Origin: Thinopyrum elongatum
Lineage: Eukaryota; Streptophyta; Magnoliopsida; Poales; Poaceae
Reading direction: 5' to 3'
DNA length: 64,000 nt
Assembly: GCA_011799875.1 (NCBI GenBank)
Contig: CM022302.1
Location: forward strand, 306,043,048 to 306,107,047
Below the pieces are notes generated by a model. It did no database searches and had not been told where the DNA came from. It saw only the letters and a program-made list of their open reading frames with translations. The translations under genes were made by a program, and so were the position numbers. Positions within the stretch are counted from its first letter, which is position 1, and each line of letters opens with the position of its first letter. This document shows positions 59,400 to 64,000 of this stretch, one piece after another.

Positions 59400-61700
59400 A
59401 AGTGTGTTTTTATGTTCAAACACCCAATGCACAACTTTGATGTGGCACCGGTCTCACAAAAGCGCACATTATTGCTAGTCCCCCCCCCCCACTTCGTGTT
59501 GGCGGGAGGGGAATTCTAGCTATGAACGGATGCCCCCAAATAACTAGGTCTAACATGTCACCCTACTGTAACGCTAAATCTATAGGAGTCCATCATGGTG
59601 AAACCCCGGCCGCCTTTCGCTTCCAGTAAAAGGTGGACCGTATGTGGGCCTACAAATGTGTGCTTGTGGAATGAGATGGGTGAGACCACATACGAACCAC
59701 CTACGGGGAGGCCAACTATATGTGTGACAAGGGTGGTGTGATATTTAAATACCCAATTCACAACTTTGATGTGGCACATGTGCCTCACAAATTAACCGGA
59801 CATCCCCGACCCCACGGAGGTTCAGGAAGTGCGAAGTAGTCCCCCCCCCCTCACACACACACACTTTGAGTCGGTGGGAGAGGGCATCTGACCAAGATGT
59901 ACAGTAACACGGACCAAGAAGAATCCACCTTCGTTGTATAACCTCTCTCTTGTTGTTGGTCAAAGTGATGGATGTCCATGTGACCCCATAGATGGGCTAG
60001 CTCGTCGATAACCACGCAAGGGAGTAGTGCCCGAAGACAACCACTAACTGCATGTGGCCCAAACAAATGTATGGAGTGTTGTGTGATGTTTGAATACCCA
60101 ATGCACAACTTTGATATGGCACCACGCTTTGGAACCAAAAAGTCCCCACATGGAGAGAGGGTTCACGACGCGTAGTACGTATGTCACCCCACCTCGAGCT
60201 GGTAACGGTGATTCATGCGTATGTACGTATGCACTCAAACTTAGGTATGGAATCTTACCCTGACCAACTACGGTAACATGAACCAAAGAAGAAGAATCCA
60301 CCATGGTAACCTCTCTCGTTGTCAGTTAAAGTGATCATGGACATCCACACGGGCCCACGAATATATAGGCTTGCCGCCAATAACCACATGAGGATGAGTA
60401 TTGTCCGAAGACAACCACTGCATGCATGTGTCCCAAACATATATATGTATGGAGGTGATGCATGCATGTTTGAATACCATGCACAACATTGATGTGGCCC
60501 TTGCGTCAAAAATCATATAGTCCCCACACAGAGCGAGATCGGTTCATGACGCGTCATGTGTTGTCCCCCCCCCCCACTTCGATTCAGTGGGAGGGATTCA
60601 TGCGTACACATGCATGCACTCAAACTATATTATGTAATCTCAGAGCATGACCTACATACCGTAATACAAACCAAAAATTAATCCCCTCCTACATCAAATT
60701 AACCTCTCTCATTGTCAATCAAAGTGATGGACCGAGCGGGCCCACAGATGGAAAGCATCGATATCGCCGATAACCTCATTAGTGAGTGCCAGAGGACATC
60801 CGCCATCGCTTGCATGTGGGCCAAACATATGTATGGAGGTGTGTGTGGTTGTGATATTTGAATACCCAAAATGCACACTTTTGATGTGGCACATACCTCA
60901 AAAATCGTAAAGTCCCTACAGAGAGGGAGGTTCATGAGGCGTAGTATATGCCGGTCCCCTTCCCCCTTTTCGGCGCGTACTGTATACTCCTACCGTAACA
61001 CAAACCAAAAGAATCCTCCTTGATGGTCAAATTAGCCTCTCTCGATGTAGGTCAAAGTGATGCATGCATGGACGACGACCTCGTGAGCCCATAGATGGAA
61101 GCGTCACACATGAGTGAGTGTCCCAGGATAACCATCGCCTGCATGCATGTGGACCAGAGAGGTGTTGTGTGATGTTTGAATAGCCAATGCACAACTTTGA
61201 TGTGGCACCTACCTCGGAAACCAGAAAGTCCCACAAGGTGTGTGGTGATCATGACGCGTACATAGTATATGCTGGTCCCCTCCCACCTCTTCGACATGTA
61301 CTATATACTCCTACTATAAAACAAACAAAAAAGAATCATCCTTGTTTGCCAAATTAACCTCTCTGGCTATAGGTCAAAAGGATGGACGACGACCTCGCGG
61401 GCCCACAGAAAGCGTCACACGCGGGCGAGTGTCCTAGGACAACCACCGACTACATGTGGCCCAAACATGTATGTATGAAAGGAATGTGTAATGTTTTAAA
61501 TAACCAATTCACGACTTTGATGTGGCACCTGCCTCACAAAACGGTCAATCCCACACGGTTGCTCACGACTCGTAGTGTACTACCAGACAACCCCCCCCCC
61601 CAAAAAACACACACACACCCCGCACCTCCACCACCACTACAAGGCATGTTAAAAAATTCCACGGTGAACATATGTGACCAAAGGAGTGTTGTGTTAAAAT
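59400..61700. repeat. Tandem repeat of ~320-390 bp, seven diverged copies, with poly-C tracts
   Basis: Marker phrase ACAACTTTGATGTGGCAC or near variants at 59431, 59760, 60105, 60483, 60875, 61191 and 61511. Other shared words: AACCTCTCT, TCAAAGTGATGGA, CCCATAGATGG, CATGTGG.CCAAACA and GTTTGAATACCCAATGC. Runs of 10 or more C occur near 59479, 59843, 60566 and 61590 at about the same place in the unit. Long minus-strand frames (for example CIGYSNITQH and similar) come from the repeat and have stop-prone, unconserved phases. Confidence 0.8.
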
Positions 61701-62480
61701 TTAAAAAAGTCAGAGATCATTCACATGTTTTTGTACATTGATTGATTTCCTACGGATATAATGTGCAAAAATCAAATTTGAGCTACATGCACACATGATA
61801 GTGCACCAAAATGGATTGGAAAATCATATGTGTGTCCCTTGGTGCATGTTTAGTCCCCATGCAAGAAATTTCAAACATTGAGAATCTTTATTTTTAAAAT
61901 CTAGTAAATCCAAAACTTAGTCGAAATTCATGAAACTTATCATGGCGTCATATGGTCACCAATAGACTATGATATTGTTTGTCAAATTTGAGACAAGTTT
62001 TGATGTAATCTTCTTACAAACGGGAAATTATTAATAATTGGGAACAAATATCGAAAGTGGATTATTTATTCGAACCGTGGGCATTAGACCAACAATGTAC
62101 GTGCCATGGTTCAGTTAAGTAATATAAAGCTGCATAATTAATCATCAAAAAGAAAACAATGTACATGTCGCCACTTGTATCATGTGCCGTGCGAACAGGT
62201 ATGACTTGATGAGATGCATGCGAGCGGTCCGATGCACAGGCAGACCGAGAGCGTGCATGCAGGTGTGTGATTTGACGGGAGGCGTGTTCGCTGCACAGTG
62301 TCACCGGGAGTCATGCGAATAGATGTGTGAAATGACGGCAAGCATGCCAGCAGTCCGCTGCGTAGGTTCACCGGGAGGTGAGCCAGCCCTTTGACCGCCG
62401 CGCGTATTGCTCCCACTGCTCCATATTAATGGTGTGCCTGAGCCGCTGATCATAATAGGCGGCCGCACCCCCCATTCTTA
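61701..62480. other. AT-rich spacer, no gene recognised
   Basis: Short frames only. Around 62200-62400 three related phrases (CAGGTGTGTGATTTGACGGGA, GATGTGTGAAATGACGGCA and CGGTCCGATGCACAGGCAGACCG types) form a weak about 65-bp repeat. Confidence 0.3.
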
Positions 62481-62549
62481 CTACACACACAATCCTCTCT
62501 CTCTGACTGCATCCTCGACGCCACTCTCAGTCGTCACCACTAACAGTGC

Positions 62550-63831
62550 ATGAGGATGCTGCTGAAGTGCCTCATTAGAGGGAGTGGCAACGCTGGGGCT
62601 GCTAAAGCACCTGAGCACGGCGTGAAGCTCGAGACAGAGGTTGTCGTGGCCACCAACAAGGTCTGGCACGACCTTAACATCGTCGACGGTGTTGTGCTTC
62701 CACATCCGAAGCTGGAGGTCCACGCAACCCTGGCGACGACTCCGATGATGACTCCGATGACGACAGAGAACCGGTTAGTCATCTATACCCATTTATATGG
62801 AAAATATATCCTAGGGTTTCTCTGGTTAGTCCCGCCTCCCCCTTTTTGGAATAGAAATCCTATGGTTATGTTCTCTGAATCCATTAAATTTTAGTAAGTT
62901 TCGTTAGATCCTTGTAGTGTATTGATTGTTTGAATGGTACAAATGATAAGTGATTAATTGTTTCATCTGTACAAATTATTTCTGCTAATAATCTGACTAG
63001 GTTAGTGTACGTGCAAATAATTCCTAGCCAGATCTTGACAACTGATTTTGAATGTCCTACATATATGTTTGTGCCAAAAAAATTCAAGATTGGTATCTAG
63101 ATAGCTGATTGTGCTAAAAAATCGAACCATAATCTTTGGATATGTCTTAAAAAACAGCCATAAAATCAATAAAATCCTAATCCTACTTTACGGCATGTAA
63201 AAATTGATTTGATGCCAAATTTTGGCAACTGCCAAATGTTTGCTAGAGATTAGTTCGTATTCCATTGTTCATTTGCCAATCTCACACAAGATTGCCAAGT
63301 GTTGCAACATTTGATATTGCCAAATGTCTGTAGCAAAGCAATCAACTCTTAATTTTGTTGCAGTAAGTTGTGTGCTCTCTATTTATGCATTTCTTTCATC
63401 AAGATCACTTCATGATCTAGGGTTCACGCTGTCACAGGATATATTATATTTCATAAACTCTGCCTGCTAAATTCGCATTATTATAAATAATACTTATGAC
63501 ACATTTTTTACTATACATATAGGTGCTATTTGACGATGTCGACAACGAGGATGAAGATGGCTAGAGGAGGTACAAGAGGCAAAAGCTCAGGGAGCTTTAT
63601 GCGAGAAATCATAATAGGCATATTAGGACCTGGGATGGGGGCTTTCGATGCCCATTTTGCGACCAAAAGCTTCATGATGAGTATGAAAGTGTTCTAGCGC
63701 ATGCAAGAGGATGAGCCGTTGGCTCCTTCAGGCAGAAGTATTCTCGCAGGATGGTGCACGCCGCGTACGCTGAGTACCTGGAGAAGCTTCACCTTCGTGC
63801 AGGGCTGCCGGCAGATGAGATGTGGGATTGA
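62550..63831 (+). pseudogene. Broken two-exon gene with zf-XS (SGS3-like) zinc finger
   Basis: Exon 1 from ATG 62550 reads MRMLLKCLIRGSGNAGAAKA and VVVATNKVWHDLNIVDGVVL to about 62733. A one-base change of frame is then needed to reach the acidic stretch DDSDDDSDDDREP (62735-62773), which ends at a GT donor. Exon 2 (63523-63831) continues VLFDDVDNEDEDG, a TAG (63562-63564), RRYKRQKLRELYARNHNRHI, GGFRCPFCDQKLHDEY and SVLAHARG, then a TGA (63712-63714) and SFRQKYSRRMVHAAYAEYLE. It stops at 63829-63831. FRCPFC followed by LAHARG is the C-C-H pattern of zf-XS domains found in SGS3/FDM RNA-silencing proteins. One frameshift and two stops mark it as a pseudogene. Confidence 0.6.
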
Positions 63832-64000
63832 ACTATATATGGCTCTGTAGTGTCTTAATTATAACTTTGCTTGGGTATGCTTAATGTCGGTTGAACTATG
63901 CTTGTGTACGCTTATTATCTATGCCTGAGTATGCTTATATCTATGTTTACTTATGTCTAAATGTGGGATGTGGATGCAATCAGTTTGGTTGATGGAATTT
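63832..64000 (+). other. Downstream of the zf-XS pseudogene
   Basis: TTAATTATAACTTTGCTTGG, TATGCTTAATGTC and TATGCTTATATC are weakly repeated words. Possible 3' UTR; nothing else is seen. Confidence 0.3.

Noticed and set aside
59077..61297. Minus-strand frames with CIGYSNITQH-type motifs
   Set aside because: They recur because the DNA repeats, but in shifting phases with stops. No sign of coding constraint.

Overview
The window looks like intergenic DNA from a large-genome grass. The nested LTR retrotransposons, CACTA element and Stowaway- and Tourist-type MITEs all resemble Triticeae (wheat, Aegilops or barley relatives). I see no bacterial-style operons, no rRNA or tRNA gene, and no intact ordinary host gene. 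Species and chromosome cannot be told from the sequence.

The main structure is one very large CACTA DNA transposon at 2015-57406 (55,392 bp). Its two ends start with the same 14 bases, CACTAC followed by eight A, in inverted orientation, and the element is flanked by a 3-bp CTA duplication. It sits inside a tandem array of about 231-bp units that is interrupted at 2014 and resumes at 57407. An uninterrupted neighbouring unit (junction near 57640) shows what the target looked like before insertion.

Inside the CACTA, left to right: (1) a left subterminal zone with about 18 copies of a GATGAACAG motif (2.4-3.3 kb) and a diverged set of about 80-bp repeats (3.58-5.64 kb). (2) A minus-strand F-box/LRR/FBD pseudogene (5896-24081), split by a 16.56-kb Ty3/gypsy-type retrotransposon (6961-23520, TSD CCGGG). 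That element carries gag and protease remnants plus an intron-containing antisense reading frame, and is itself interrupted by a 7.2-kb LTR element (13004-20226, TSD ACATA). (3) A 24.6-38.5 kb zone of diverged segmental duplications, several MITEs and a seven-copy array of about 222 bp. (4) A plus-strand multi-exon gene (about 39.05-55.83 kb) for a TnpA-like protein of the plant En/Spm-associated Transposase_24 type. One of its introns holds an 11.4-kb cluster of one LTR family arranged with two full LTRs in inverted orientation. (5) A right subterminal zone with five exact-period 27-bp repeats and many GGGCC motifs. I found no TNP2-type catalytic transposase, so the element looks non-autonomous for cutting but still encodes an accessory protein.

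Outside the CACTA, the left flank (1-2014) is non-coding DNA with one Stowaway MITE. The right flank holds a minus-strand reading frame broken by one stop codon (57998-58558), a 104-bp four-copy repeat, a seven-copy repeat of about 350 bp with poly-C tracts (59.4-61.7 kb), and a broken two-exon gene with a zf-XS (SGS3-like) zinc-finger motif (62550-63831).

Both large insertions into transposon genes (13.0 kb and 43.9 kb) lie in introns and leave the splice sites readable. The insertion in the F-box gene is precisely reversible on paper: dropping one TSD copy rejoins the reading frame. All family assignments are from my own reading of motifs; no database search was run.
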